A stretch of 17,321 nt of DNA from Chloroflexota bacterium (lineage in GTDB: Bacteria; Chloroflexota; Anaerolineae; VGOG01). Where the stretch lies: assembly GCA_030615705.1 (NCBI GenBank), contig JAUWYT010000005.1:1-17321 (forward strand), in the 5' to 3' direction. This document shows positions 1 to 8,800 of the stretch, piece by piece; position 1 is the stretch's first letter; every line of letters begins with the position of its first letter. The position numbers and the translations under genes are program-made. The notes beneath the pieces are model-generated. The model was not told the DNA's origin, searched no databases, and saw nothing but the letters and a program-made list of their open reading frames with translations.

Positions 1-1076
1 AGACCGCCCACCACATTGACGAAGACATCTTGATCAAAGAGCCGCACCCCCACCCGCTTGTTGAGCACGGCCACCAGGAGGAGCAAGCGGTTGAAGTCTA
101 CTCCGTTGGCCGTCCGCCGTGGCAGGCCAAAGCTGGTGGTGCTGGCCAAGGCCTGGATCTCCACCAGGAGAGGGCGTGTGCCCTCCAAAGTGACGGCTAT
201 GGTGGAGCCAGCCGCGTTGGGCAGCCGCTCAGCCAGGAAAGCTTCAGAGGGATTGGCCACCTCGATCAGCCCCTGGCTTCCCATCTCGAAGACGCCCACT
301 TCCGAGGTTGCCCCGAAGCGATTCTTGACACTGCGAAGCAGGCGATAGGCGTGAAAACGATCTCCTTCCAGATAAAGCACCGTATCTACTATGTGTTCTA
401 AGACCTTAGGCCCGGCAATAGCGCCCGCCTTGGTTACGTGCCCCACGAGGAAGATAGGGATGCCCTCTCCCTTGGCTACCTGCATCAGCCGAGAAGCACA
501 CTGGCGCACCTGGCTGATGCTGCCCGCAGTTGACTTCAGCTCGTCCAGGTGAACCGTCTGGATGGAGTCAACGACTACCATCTTGGGCACGAGCTCCTGG
601 ATGTGCTCCACGATGATGTTCAGGTTAGTCTCCGTCAGAAGATAGAGCTGGTCAGTGGTGAGCCCCAGGCGCTGAGCGCGCATCTTCATCTGCCGCACCG
701 ACTCCTCGCCGGAAACGTAGAGCACCTTGCCGATGGTTTCAGCCATCAGGGCCGAGACCTGCAGGAGGAGAGTTGATTTGCCTATCCCCGGATCGCCTCC
801 TACCAAAACCAGAGAGCCGGGCACAATGCCACCCCCCAGCACGCGGGAGAATTCAGGCATGGGCAGTTGCACGCGCTCCAGGCCATCGCCTGTCACCTCC
901 GAGAGACGCTGGGGCTTGCTGCGCCGCACGGCATACGAAAGGGGAGAGCGCTCTTTGCTCTCCACAATCGTCTCTACCAGGGTGTTCCATTCACCGCAAT
1001 CCGGGCAGCGTCCCATCCATTTTGGCGAGGTGCTGCCGCACTGCTGGCAGACGAATTGAGTGCGCGTTTTAGCCAT
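1..1076 (-). CDS. radA: DNA repair/recombination protein RadA (Sms), C-terminus cut by window edge
   Basis: RadA is a RecA-like ATPase that drives branch migration of recombination intermediates in the cytoplasm. About 358 codons are visible, against roughly 450 in complete family members, so the end of the Lon-protease-like C-terminal domain lies beyond base 1. The start is ATG at 1074-1076 and gives MAKTRTQFVCQQCG. An N-terminal C4 zinc finger is visible (C10, C13, C24, C27), then Walker A GDPGIGKST with K100, and the RadA-specific KNRFG motif at residues 251-255. The last visible residues, DVFVNVVGGL, match the conserved C-terminal domain of the family. The ribosome-binding site is weak (GGGA about 7 nt upstream). 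It lies 98 bp downstream of clpC on the same strand, an arrangement also known from Firmicutes clpC operons, so co-transcription is likely. Identification is secure. Confidence 0.96.
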   Translation of the reverse strand, partial: MAKTRTQFVCQQCGSTSPKWMGRCPDCGEWNTLVETIVESKERSPLSYAVRRSKPQRLSEVTGDGLERVQLPMPEFSRVLGGGIVPGSLVLVGGDPGIGKSTLLLQVSALMAETIGKVLYVSGEESVRQMKMRAQRLGLTTDQLYLLTETNLNIIVEHIQELVPKMVVVDSIQTVHLDELKSTAGSISQVRQCASRLMQVAKGEGIPIFLVGHVTKAGAIAGPKVLEHIVDTVLYLEGDRFHAYRLLRSVKNRFGATSEVGVFEMGSQGLIEVANPSEAFLAERLPNAAGSTIAVTLEGTRPLLVEIQALASTTSFGLPRRTANGVDFNRLLLLVAVLNKRVGVRLFDQDVFVNVVGG

Positions 1077-1174
1077 TCCGCTATCCCATCACTCCAGCAA
1101 AATGGCTGAGGGAACTTTTGTCCACATCTGAGTGAGAAAGCCTTGAGTCCACCTGCGTTTTGCCTATCCAAACT

Positions 1175-3625
1175 CTAACGATTCACCCCTGCCGTTTCCA
1201 GGGCCCGCAGTTTGATCTTGTCCTCTTCCAGATCAACGACAACAGTGTCGCCGGGCTGAAATTCACCGGCCAGGAGCTTTTCGGACAGAGGATCCTCGAC
1301 CAAACGCTGGATGACCCGCCGCAAGTGCCGGGCGCCAAACTCGGTGCTGTAACCCTCCTGGGCCATGAAATCCTTGGCCGCGTCGGCGGCCTTTAGTTCT
1401 ATCTGATGCTCGTCCAGGCGTTCCCTGATCTTGTCCAGCTCCAGGGTAACGATTTGCTTGATCTCCTCCTTGGTCAAAGCCTTGAAAACGACTATCCCCT
1501 CCACCCGGTTGAGGAATTCGGGACGGAAAGTCTTCTTGAGTTGAGCTAATAGCTTCTCTCGCATCTCCTGGTAGGCCTGTTCTTCGTCTCTAGCCTCGTC
1601 ACGAGGCACAGCGAAGCCCAGGCTTGTTTCCCGCTTGATGAGCTGGGCTCCTACGTTGGAGGTCATAATGATGATTGTATTGCGGAAGTCAACCTGTCGC
1701 CCCCTAGCGTCGGAGAGACGCCCCTCTTCCATAAGCTGAAGCAATATGTTGAGGACCTCAGGATGGGCTTTCTCCACTTCGTCGAAGCAGATAACAGAGT
1801 AGGGACTACGGCGGATGGCTTCGGTAAGCTGCCCCGCATCCTCATAGCCGACGTAGCCTGGCGGAGCCCCTACCAAGCGGGCCACGTTGTGACGCTCCAT
1901 GAACTCGGACATGTCTAATTGCACCAGGGCCTCCTCGCTGCCGAACAAGAACTCGGCCAGGGCCTTGGCCAGCTCCGTCTTGCCCACGCCCGTGGGCCCC
2001 AGGAAGATAAAGGAACCGATGGGACGCTTTGGGTCCTTCAAGCCCGCTCGTGCCCTGCGAACAGCTTTAGCTACGGTCGTGATAGCCTCGTCCTGGCCAA
2101 TGACCCTTCCATGCAGGGCCTCCTCCATCTGCAGGAGTCGCTCCGTCTCTTCGCCGGCAATGCGGGTGAGAGGGATGCCCGTCCACATAGAGATCACCTC
2201 AGCCACGTCGTCGGCAGTGACCGACGGGCCCTCGTCTGAGGAATCCCAGCCCAGGCGAAGCTGGTTTAAGCTCTCTTGGAGCTCTACCTCCAGGTAGCGC
2301 AGTTCCGTTGCATCCTCGTATTGTCCGTCCTCAATGGCTTTATCTTTTCGACGTCGCACTGCCTTCAGATCGGCGTAGGTCTCCTTCAGGCCTGTAGCCG
2401 GGGGAACCTTATACATGCGCACCCGGGAGGCAGTTTCGTCAATGAGGTCTATGGCCTTGTCAGGTAGATACCTGTCGGATACGTAGCGGTCGGCCAGGTG
2501 AGCGGCCACGTAGATGGCCTCGTCGGATATCCTCAGCTTGTGGTGAGCCTCGTAGCGCTCCTTTAAGCCTTGCAGGATGTCAATGGTCTCCTCGACAGTG
2601 GGCTCCTCGACAAGGATGGGCTGGAAACGCCGTTCCAAAGCGGAGTCGCTCTCGATGTATCTGCGATACTCATCGGCTGTGGTAGCCCCGATGCACTGGA
2701 GCTCTCCCCGCGCCAGAGCCGGCTTGAGGATGTTGGCCGCGTCCACGGAGCTACCAGCAGCTCCTGCTCCAACCAACATGTGTACTTCATCTATGAAGAG
2801 GATGCTATCTGAGTTTTTGATTTCATCAATGACCCGTTTAAGCCGCTCTTCGAACTGACCACGGTATATGGTGCCGGCTACCAGTGAGCCAACATCCAAC
2901 TGTATCAGGCGCTTGTCGAGCAGGGGTGCCGGTGTCTCACCGGCCACGATACGCTGGGCCAGGCCCTCTACGATAGCCGTCTTACCCACCCCAGGCTCGC
3001 CAATGAGAGCCGGGTTGTTTTTTGTCCGCCGCGAGAGGATTTGAATGACTCGCTCTATCTCCGTTTGCCGACCGACAACGGGGTCCAGCTTTCCCGCCTC
3101 GGCTAAGGCCGTAAGATCGGTAGCAAGTTGATCAATGAGGGGGGTCTTCCTCTCCTGTCTTGCGCCCCCAGCATAGACGGGGTTCTTCATCACGGCCCGC
3201 GTGGTCTCAGTGCGTACCCTGTCCAAGCTAACACCCAGGCTCCTCAGCACATCGATAGCCACACCGTCACCTTGGCGCACTAACCCCAAGAGGAGGTGTT
3301 CGGTGCCAATGTAATGGTGCCCCAGGCGCCGGGCTTCATCAACAGCCAGCTCTATCACCCGTTTGGTGCGTGGACTGAGGTAGATCCTGCGGAATGAGGC
3401 CTGCCGGCTGGGCCCACTGATCCTCTCGATCATCTCCTGTACCCGTCTTGGCTTGACACCCAAGCCCTTTAAGACCTTGCTAGCCACGCCCTTCTTCTCG
3501 CGCATCAGGCCCAACAGTAGGTGTTCGGTGCCGATGTAGCCGTGATGCAGACGCTGGGCCTCCTCTTGAGCCAGGGTCAGGACACGGCGGGCTCTCTTTG
3601 TGAACCTATCCAGTTTGTCAGCCAT
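1175..3625 (-). CDS. clpC: ClpC-type AAA+ unfoldase (Hsp100), ATPase partner of ClpP
   Basis: This 816-residue protein unfolds substrates and feeds them to the ClpP protease. Domain order: two Clp N repeats (about 1-145); AAA domain 1 with Walker A GEPGVGKT (K215) and Walker B FIDEVH; a middle domain with a UVR-like coiled segment around 420-455, the ClpC hallmark that separates it from ClpA and ClpB; AAA domain 2 with Walker A GPTGVGKT (K549). An LGF tripeptide in [10 protein letters not shown] matches the ClpP-docking loop. I chose ATG at 3625 (MADKLDRF) because GAGAGGG lies 8 nt upstream and family members begin this way. An in-frame ATG at 3670 would add 15 residues without family similarity. 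A weak promoter (TATGCT near 3660) is possible. No ctsR, mcsA or mcsB is adjacent, unlike Firmicutes; upstream is the S1 gene and downstream radA. Confidence 0.96.
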   Translation of the reverse strand: MADKLDRFTKRARRVLTLAQEEAQRLHHGYIGTEHLLLGLMREKKGVASKVLKGLGVKPRRVQEMIERISGPSRQASFRRIYLSPRTKRVIELAVDEARRLGHHYIGTEHLLLGLVRQGDGVAIDVLRSLGVSLDRVRTETTRAVMKNPVYAGGARQERKTPLIDQLATDLTALAEAGKLDPVVGRQTEIERVIQILSRRTKNNPALIGEPGVGKTAIVEGLAQRIVAGETPAPLLDKRLIQLDVGSLVAGTIYRGQFEERLKRVIDEIKNSDSILFIDEVHMLVGAGAAGSSVDAANILKPALARGELQCIGATTADEYRRYIESDSALERRFQPILVEEPTVEETIDILQGLKERYEAHHKLRISDEAIYVAAHLADRYVSDRYLPDKAIDLIDETASRVRMYKVPPATGLKETYADLKAVRRRKDKAIEDGQYEDATELRYLEVELQESLNQLRLGWDSSDEGPSVTADDVAEVISMWTGIPLTRIAGEETERLLQMEEALHGRVIGQDEAITTVAKAVRRARAGLKDPKRPIGSFIFLGPTGVGKTELAKALAEFLFGSEEALVQLDMSEFMERHNVARLVGAPPGYVGYEDAGQLTEAIRRSPYSVICFDEVEKAHPEVLNILLQLMEEGRLSDARGRQVDFRNTIIIMTSNVGAQLIKRETSLGFAVPRDEARDEEQAYQEMREKLLAQLKKTFRPEFLNRVEGIVVFKALTKEEIKQIVTLELDKIRERLDEHQIELKAADAAKDFMAQEGYSTEFGARHLRRVIQRLVEDPLSEKLLAGEFQPGDTVVVDLEEDKIKLRALETAGVNR

Positions 3626-3633
3626 CCTACATG

Positions 3634-3640
3634 CCCTCTC
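3634..3640 (-). promoter_or_regulatory. Ribosome-binding site deciding the clpC start
   Basis: GAGAGGG on the minus strand lies 8 nt before ATG 3625. It supports the shorter ClpC start over the in-frame ATG at 3670, which has only a poor AGGC upstream. Confidence 0.7.
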
Positions 3641-3751
3641 GTCTACTCGCTCGGCTTGCCCGTTGAGCATACAGTGCCTGTCGACAACTGAAAAAAACTA
3701 TTAATGGCCTGAGAATACACTGCTATCGTCTGCTGAAAGGGACTCAGTAGA

Positions 3752-5077
3752 CTAAAGGGCTTCGCTCTCGGCTACCGAAACGGCTTCCTGGATCTCTTCT
3801 GCCCCTTCGCTCTCCACCTCGCTCAGTTTCTCTTCCTTGCCTTCGCTTTCTACTTCGACTTCGTGCTCCTCTTCTTCAAGCATGGCGGCGCGTTCCACTC
3901 GCCAGTCTAGGTCAGCGTACTCAGCTTCAGCGACCCTTTTTAGGCTGAGGCCCATGCGACGGCGATCTGAGTCGAGACGGATGATCCTCAGGGTGAGAGT
4001 GTCCCCTTCTCTGACTACCTCTTTGGGATGAGCGATGTGGTCGTTCGATAGCTCTGAGACGTGGATCAGCCCTTCAATCTCATCTCCTTTTAGTCGGGCA
4101 AAGGCCCCGAATCCAGTCAGCTTGGTGATGGTGCCTTCCACTAGCTGACCCACCGAGTATTCCTCCTCAACTTGGCTCCAGGGGTCGGGCTGCAGACGCT
4201 TGAGGCTAAGGCCAATGCGACGCTTCTCACGATCGACGTTCAGAACGTAGACGTCTACTTCGTCACCTACCTGGAGTACTTTACTGGGATGAGACACCCT
4301 CCCCCAGGAAAGCTCCGACAGATGAATCAAGCCGTCGGCCCCTCCCAGATCAACAAATGCGCCGAAGTCGCACAGGCTGCTAACCTGTCCGTGGCAGATG
4401 TCGCCCTCTTGAAGCTTGGCCAATAGCTGAGTCTTTTGCTCCCTGCGCCATAGGCGCTTGGCGGCTCGTTCGGAGAGGATCAGGCGGTTGTGCTGACGAT
4501 CCAATTCGATGATCTTGAGCAATAATTGCCGCCCAACCATCTTTGCTCGGCGCTCCTCAGGAGTCAGGGCCCGTTCCTCGTCCTGCCGGGGGAGAGCAAC
4601 TACCTGTGAGGCTGGCACGAAGCCTCGCACCTTACCCAATTGGACGATCAATCCTCCTTTGTTGTAGCCAGCCACTGTCCCCTCGAGAATCTCTTCAGCC
4701 TCGAAAAGCCTCTCTAAAGATTGCCAGTCCTTCTCCAGCTCGGCTTGGCGTAGGGACAGGACGATCCGACCGTTCTTGTCCTCGGGGTTTACTACATAGG
4801 TCAGCACCTCGTCCCCGATTTGTATCTCCTCGATGGCCGCTGGTTCCATGCTCTCCAATTCGCGACTGGAGATGGTTCCTTCGTATTTCTGACCTACATC
4901 GATCAGAACCTCTTCAGGGCTGACCCGCACCACCCTCCCCTCCAAAATGTCACCTCGACGCAAGGTCTTGAAAGTGTAGGCTCCCTCCGGGACGTGCTCC
5001 ATAGAGTCAACGTTCTGTTCTTCGACTGCCTCCGGGACCCTCCTTTCTTCTACCGACAGGACATCCTCTTCTTCCAT
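3752..5077 (-). CDS. rpsA: 30S ribosomal protein S1-like protein with four S1 domains
   Basis: 441 residues. S1 proteins bind single-stranded mRNA and help initiate translation on the 30S subunit. Four S1 (OB-fold) RNA-binding repeats are visible, at about 38-112, 127-205, 222-295 and 308-382. Repeats 3 and 4 carry the typical signatures GFGAF or DFGAF, GLIHLSELS or GLIHVSELS, and IGLSLKRL or MGLSLKRV. A strongly acidic Glu-rich tail follows (about 398-441). Four repeats rather than the six of E. coli S1 is common in Gram-positive and Chloroflexota lineages. The start is ATG 5077, with AAGGAA about 7 nt upstream and a strong promoter directly before it. It may be co-transcribed with clpC, 126 bp downstream. 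A minor alternative is a general S1-domain RNA-binding protein rather than the true ribosomal S1. Confidence 0.9.
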   Translation of the reverse strand: MEEEDVLSVEERRVPEAVEEQNVDSMEHVPEGAYTFKTLRRGDILEGRVVRVSPEEVLIDVGQKYEGTISSRELESMEPAAIEEIQIGDEVLTYVVNPEDKNGRIVLSLRQAELEKDWQSLERLFEAEEILEGTVAGYNKGGLIVQLGKVRGFVPASQVVALPRQDEERALTPEERRAKMVGRQLLLKIIELDRQHNRLILSERAAKRLWRREQKTQLLAKLQEGDICHGQVSSLCDFGAFVDLGGADGLIHLSELSWGRVSHPSKVLQVGDEVDVYVLNVDREKRRIGLSLKRLQPDPWSQVEEEYSVGQLVEGTITKLTGFGAFARLKGDEIEGLIHVSELSNDHIAHPKEVVREGDTLTLRIIRLDSDRRRMGLSLKRVAEAEYADLDWRVERAAMLEEEEHEVEVESEGKEEKLSEVESEGAEEIQEAVSVAESEAL

Positions 5078-5105
5078 AGAAATCTTCCTTATTAAGCTTT
5101 CTCAT

Positions 5106-5134
5106 ATTATACCAACTTTCGCGCTAAAAGGCAA
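5106..5134 (-). promoter_or_regulatory. Sigma-70 type promoter of the S1 gene
   Basis: Minus strand: TTGCCT (5129-5134), a 17-nt spacer, then TATAAT (5106-5111) preceded by TGG, an extended -10. The predicted transcription start is near 5099, giving a leader of about 20 nt before ATG 5077 that includes the AAGGAA ribosome-binding site. Confidence 0.82.
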
Positions 5135-5186
5135 GCAAACCCTCGGTGTTCACAATTTGGCGAGAGATCCTGCCAGGCCGCTGGCG

Positions 5187-5225
5187 GCTCGACTGAGCCT
5201 TCGGGCCGACGGCTCGCCGAAGTCT
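5187..5225. repeat. Short copy of a dispersed repeat (also at 9606-9684)
   Basis: The 17-mer GCTCGACTGAGCCTTCG (5187-5203) and the block GCTCGCCGAAGTCT (5212-5225) recur in the same order and orientation at 9606-9622 and 9671-9684. Here they are separated by 8 bp, there by 48 bp. The unit is imperfectly palindromic and lies in the noncoding gap between the S1 gene promoter and the end of ridA. Confidence 0.7.
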
Positions 5226-5246
5226 CAGCTCTCCCTTTGCAGGCCC

Positions 5247-5270
5247 GCATGGGGATGGAAATCCCCATGC
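5247..5270. repeat. Perfect 10-bp inverted repeat downstream of ridA
   Basis: GCATGGGGAT, a 4-nt loop (GGAA), then ATCCCCATGC. It lies 41 bp past the ridA stop codon, so the ridA transcript could end in this hairpin. Neither side has a T-run, so it is not a textbook intrinsic terminator; it could protect an mRNA 3' end or be a DNA-level site. Confidence 0.6.
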
Positions 5271-5310
5271 TAAAAGCTCAAGTACGTCAAGGCGCACTCT
5301 ATGCCGCCCA

Positions 5311-5694
5311 CTACCCTACGACTGCTATGGCGTCAATTTCCACCAAGGCTCCCAGGGCCAGGTTCGCCACCTCTACGGTTGAGCGAGCTGGCGGTTCGTT
5401 AGCAAAGAACTCGCCATAGACCTCGTTCATGGCTTTGAAGTCGCCCATGTCCTTGAGAAACACCGTGGTCTTTGCCACTTTGTCTATGGAACTGCCGGCT
5501 TCCTCCAGCACAGCGGCGATGTTTCTCAGCACCTGGCGGGTCTGCTCCTCGATCCCACCCTCAACTAACTCGGCGGTGGCTGGGTCAATGGCCAACTGGC
5601 CAGCGGTGAAGACAAAATCGCCAACGCGTATCGCCTGGGAATAAGGACCCACCGCCGCCGGGGCCTTCCTGGTAGCTACGACTTCTGGTTTCAT
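5311..5694 (-). CDS. ridA: RidA family reactive intermediate/imine deaminase
   Basis: 127 residues, the standard length for RidA (YjgF/YER057c/UK114). These small trimeric cytoplasmic enzymes hydrolyse reactive enamine/imine intermediates (such as 2-aminoacrylate released by PLP enzymes) to keto acids and ammonia. The sequence shows the family core: GPYSQAI near residue 16, FTAGQLAIDP near 29, and PARSTVEV with the catalytic Arg at R104. E119 in the segment LVEIDAIAV corresponds to the second conserved active-site residue. The start is ATG 5694 with a near-perfect AAAGGAGG about 8 nt upstream. It lies 134 bp downstream of dnaE on the same strand, with a REP-like element filling most of the gap. 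No separate promoter was recognised, so read-through from dnaE is possible. Paralogues are hard to tell apart, but the catalytic Arg supports true deaminase activity. Confidence 0.93.
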   Translation of the reverse strand: MKPEVVATRKAPAAVGPYSQAIRVGDFVFTAGQLAIDPATAELVEGGIEEQTRQVLRNIAAVLEEAGSSIDKVAKTTVFLKDMGDFKAMNEVYGEFFANEPPARSTVEVANLALGALVEIDAIAVVG

Positions 5695-5714
5695 CGAACA
5701 TCCTCCTTTGATTT

Positions 5715-5812
5715 GTCATTGCGAGCCGAAGCCGCGAGCGCAGCGTGGCGGGCAGCGAAGCAATCTCCAGCACACGAGGGGATTGCTTCGTCACTTGGTT
5801 ACTCGGAATGAC
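5715..5812. repeat. REP-like palindromic element, copy 1
   Basis: 98 bp bounded by imperfect inverted termini: GTCATTGCGAG at 5715-5725 and CTCGGAATGAC at 5802-5812 (10 of 11 pair). An inner inverted repeat GAAGCAATCTCC / GGGGATTGCTTC folds the centre. It matches the element at 14403-14487 in both termini and centre. It occupies nearly the whole gap between the dnaE stop and the ridA ribosome-binding site, so it would form a hairpin in any dnaE-ridA transcript. Confidence 0.85.
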
Positions 5813-5828
5813 AGTGATACGAATCTGG

Positions 5829-8800
5829 CTATTCTACTCTTATCGCCCCTGCCCCCAGCATCTCGATCAGGGCCTCCTCCAGGGTGGGGCAATAGGCGGT
5901 AGTGGCGTTGGGGAAATCCAACTGTATTCGCTTCTCGTCGCTGACCAGATAGAGGCTGAAGTGGTCGTCACCCTTATAGCTCTGCAATAGGCTATGCACC
6001 TTCCCCAGCCGCTCAATGTCCTGCTCTTGTTCCCTGGTGCGGGGGATAGTGATGTGGAGGTGTCGGGGCCTACTGGGCTGATAGTTCTCTTCATCCATCG
6101 GTCGGCTGATCAGCAGATAATCTTGAACCGATTCGCAGATCACCTTAGGCACCCTGCCCTTTGTGTCCACCCTGCCCTTGACGACCAGAATCTTGTCTTC
6201 CTGCCAAAGCTCGCGAGTCCTCTCGTAGACGCTGGGGAAGACGATGACCTCAATGCTGCCCCGTAGATCCTCAAGTTGCACAAAGGCCATGGGGTTCCCC
6301 TTCTTAGTCGTATATGGGCGCACCCAAGTCACCACCCCGGCTATGATCACCTTCTGGTCGGCCATCTCCTCGTCAATCTCGCCGCAGAAGGCGGTCACCG
6401 TCCCATCCAAGCTAGCAGCTACCTGTTGTAAGGGGTGTTCGGAGACGTAGAAGCCAACTAGCTCCTTCTCCCAGGCCAGCATTTGCTTGCGAGGCACCTC
6501 TCGTATGTCGGGCAGAGGGATGGAACTTCCCATAGATAGGGAGAAGCCGCTGGAGGCGTCGAACATGCTCAATTGGCCCGCCTCCTGGGCCTGGTGGGTG
6601 CTCTGGCTTAGAGCTATCATGGGATCAACGATGGCCAACAGTTGGGATCGCTGGCCGAAAGCATCTAAAGCACCGACCTTGATAAGACATTCCAGGGCCC
6701 GGCGGTTCACCTGACGCAAATCAACCCACTGGCAGAAATCCTCATAATTCTTGAAGGGGCCGCCTTGCTCTCGGGCAGCTAGTATAGCCTCAATGGGCCC
6801 CTGGCCCACGTTCTTTACTGCACCCAAACCGAAGCGGATGGCACTGCCAACAGGAAGCAGGACGCAGGATGCAGGATGCAGACTAGTTTCTTGCCTCTTG
6901 TTCCTTACCTCTTGCTTCTTGCTTCCTGCTTCTATGGTAAAGTCCAGCCCGCTCCGGTTCACATCCGGCGTCAGGATCTCGATCCCCATTCTACGACACT
7001 CGGCGATGAAGAGGCCAACTTTATCAACGTTGTTGCGCTCCACGCTGAGGAGGGCGGCCATGTACTCCACGGGGTATTTCGCCTTGAGCCAGGCTGTCTG
7101 ACAGGTGATGACGGCGTAAGAGGCAGCGTGCGCCCGGTTGAACCCATAGTTAGAGAAATACTCGATGGCATCGAAGATTTCCCTGGCCTTATCAGCTTCG
7201 ATGCCGCTATGCTTGACTGCCCCCTTGATGAAGGTTTTCCGGTGCTTGAGGAGCTCCTTCTCTTTCTTCTTGCCCACGGCCCTCCGCATCAGGTCGGCAT
7301 CGGCAGCCGAGTAACCGGCTAATTCGGTCATGGTGCGGATAATCTGTTCTTGATAGACGATTATGGCGTAGGTCTCTTTCAGGATGGGCTCCAGTTTGGG
7401 ATGGATATAGGTCACTTTCTCCCGGCCGTGCTTGCGGGCGATGTAATTGGGGATGAACTGCATCGGGCCAGGGCGGTAGAGGGAAATCACCGCAATGATG
7501 TCTTCGAAGCGCGTGGGCTGCATGTCCGTGAGGACACGACGCATTCCCGCCGACTCTACCTGAAAGATGCCGGTTACTGCGCCGCTGGAGAGTAGCTCGA
7601 AGATGGCAGGATCATCGGTGGGAATCGCGCTCAAATCCAGTTGGATGCCGTAATTCTGGCGGATGAGATCAACGGCCTTGCGCATGATGGTCAGAGTGGA
7701 AAGGCCCAGGAAGTCGATCTTGAGAAGGCCAATGTCCTCCAATATGTCCATCGGGTATTGGGTTACAACTATTCCCCCTTTCTCACCCCCAGTTGGGCGA
7801 CGCAGCGGGGTGTAGTTGATTAAGGGCGCGTCAGCGATGACCACGCCAGCAGCATGAGTCGAGGCGTGGCGAGCCACCCCCTCTAAACTCTTGGCTGTAT
7901 CAATGAGCTTTTTGACGTAATCCTTGCTCTCGTATAGATCTCGGAGCTCTGATACTTTCTCCAGGCCATCCTGGATTTTGACCTTTGGCCCAAAGGGGAT
8001 CATCTTGGCCGCCCTATCCACCTCGTTTAGAGGCAAGTCCAGTGCTCGCCCGGCGTCGCGGATGGCCGCTCGAGCGCCCATGGTGCCGAAGGTGATGATC
8101 TGGGCCACCCGATCCTGGCCGTATTTTTCGACGGCGTACTTGATCATCTCGTCGCGGCGCTCGTCGGGGAAGTCCAGATCAATATCTGGCATGGTCACCC
8201 GACCCGGGTTAAGGAAGCGCTCGAAGATGAGGCCGTAACTCAGTGGGTCCAGGTTAGTAATGCCCAGGGTATAGGCTACGATGCTGGCAGCCACGGAACC
8301 ACGCACGTTCCACCAGATTTCCTGGCTCCTGGCATGATGCACGAGGTCCCAGACGATTAAGAAGTAGGTGTCGAAACCCATCTGATGAATTAGGCTCAGC
8401 TCGTACTGGAGGCGGGCCTGGATCTCCGGGGTGACGATGGCATAGCGATCCTTTGAGCCCTCCTGGCACAGGTGACGCAAGTAACTTTCGGCATCGTAGC
8501 CCTGGGGAACCGCGAAGATCGGCAGGTGATAGCCCTCGCTCTGTAAATCCAGGTTACATTTTTCGGCGATGAGCAGGCTGTTTTCTACTGCTTCCGGCAC
8601 ATCGGAGAAGAGAGCAGCCATTTCCTCGCCGCTCTTGAGGTAGAAGCTTTCGTCACCCATGGTCATGCGCTTGGGATCGTTGATAGTGGTGTTGGTCTGA
8701 ATGCAGAGGAGGATCTCCTGGGCCTTGGCCTCCTCGGGCCGCACGTAGTGGACATCGTTGGTGGCCACAAGAGGGATGCCCATTTCATTCGCCAGGGCAA

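Noticed and set aside
3626..3751. CIRCE or CtsR heat-shock operator upstream of clpC
   Set aside because: No matching inverted repeat or heptad direct repeat was found; only a weak -10-like TATGCT is present.
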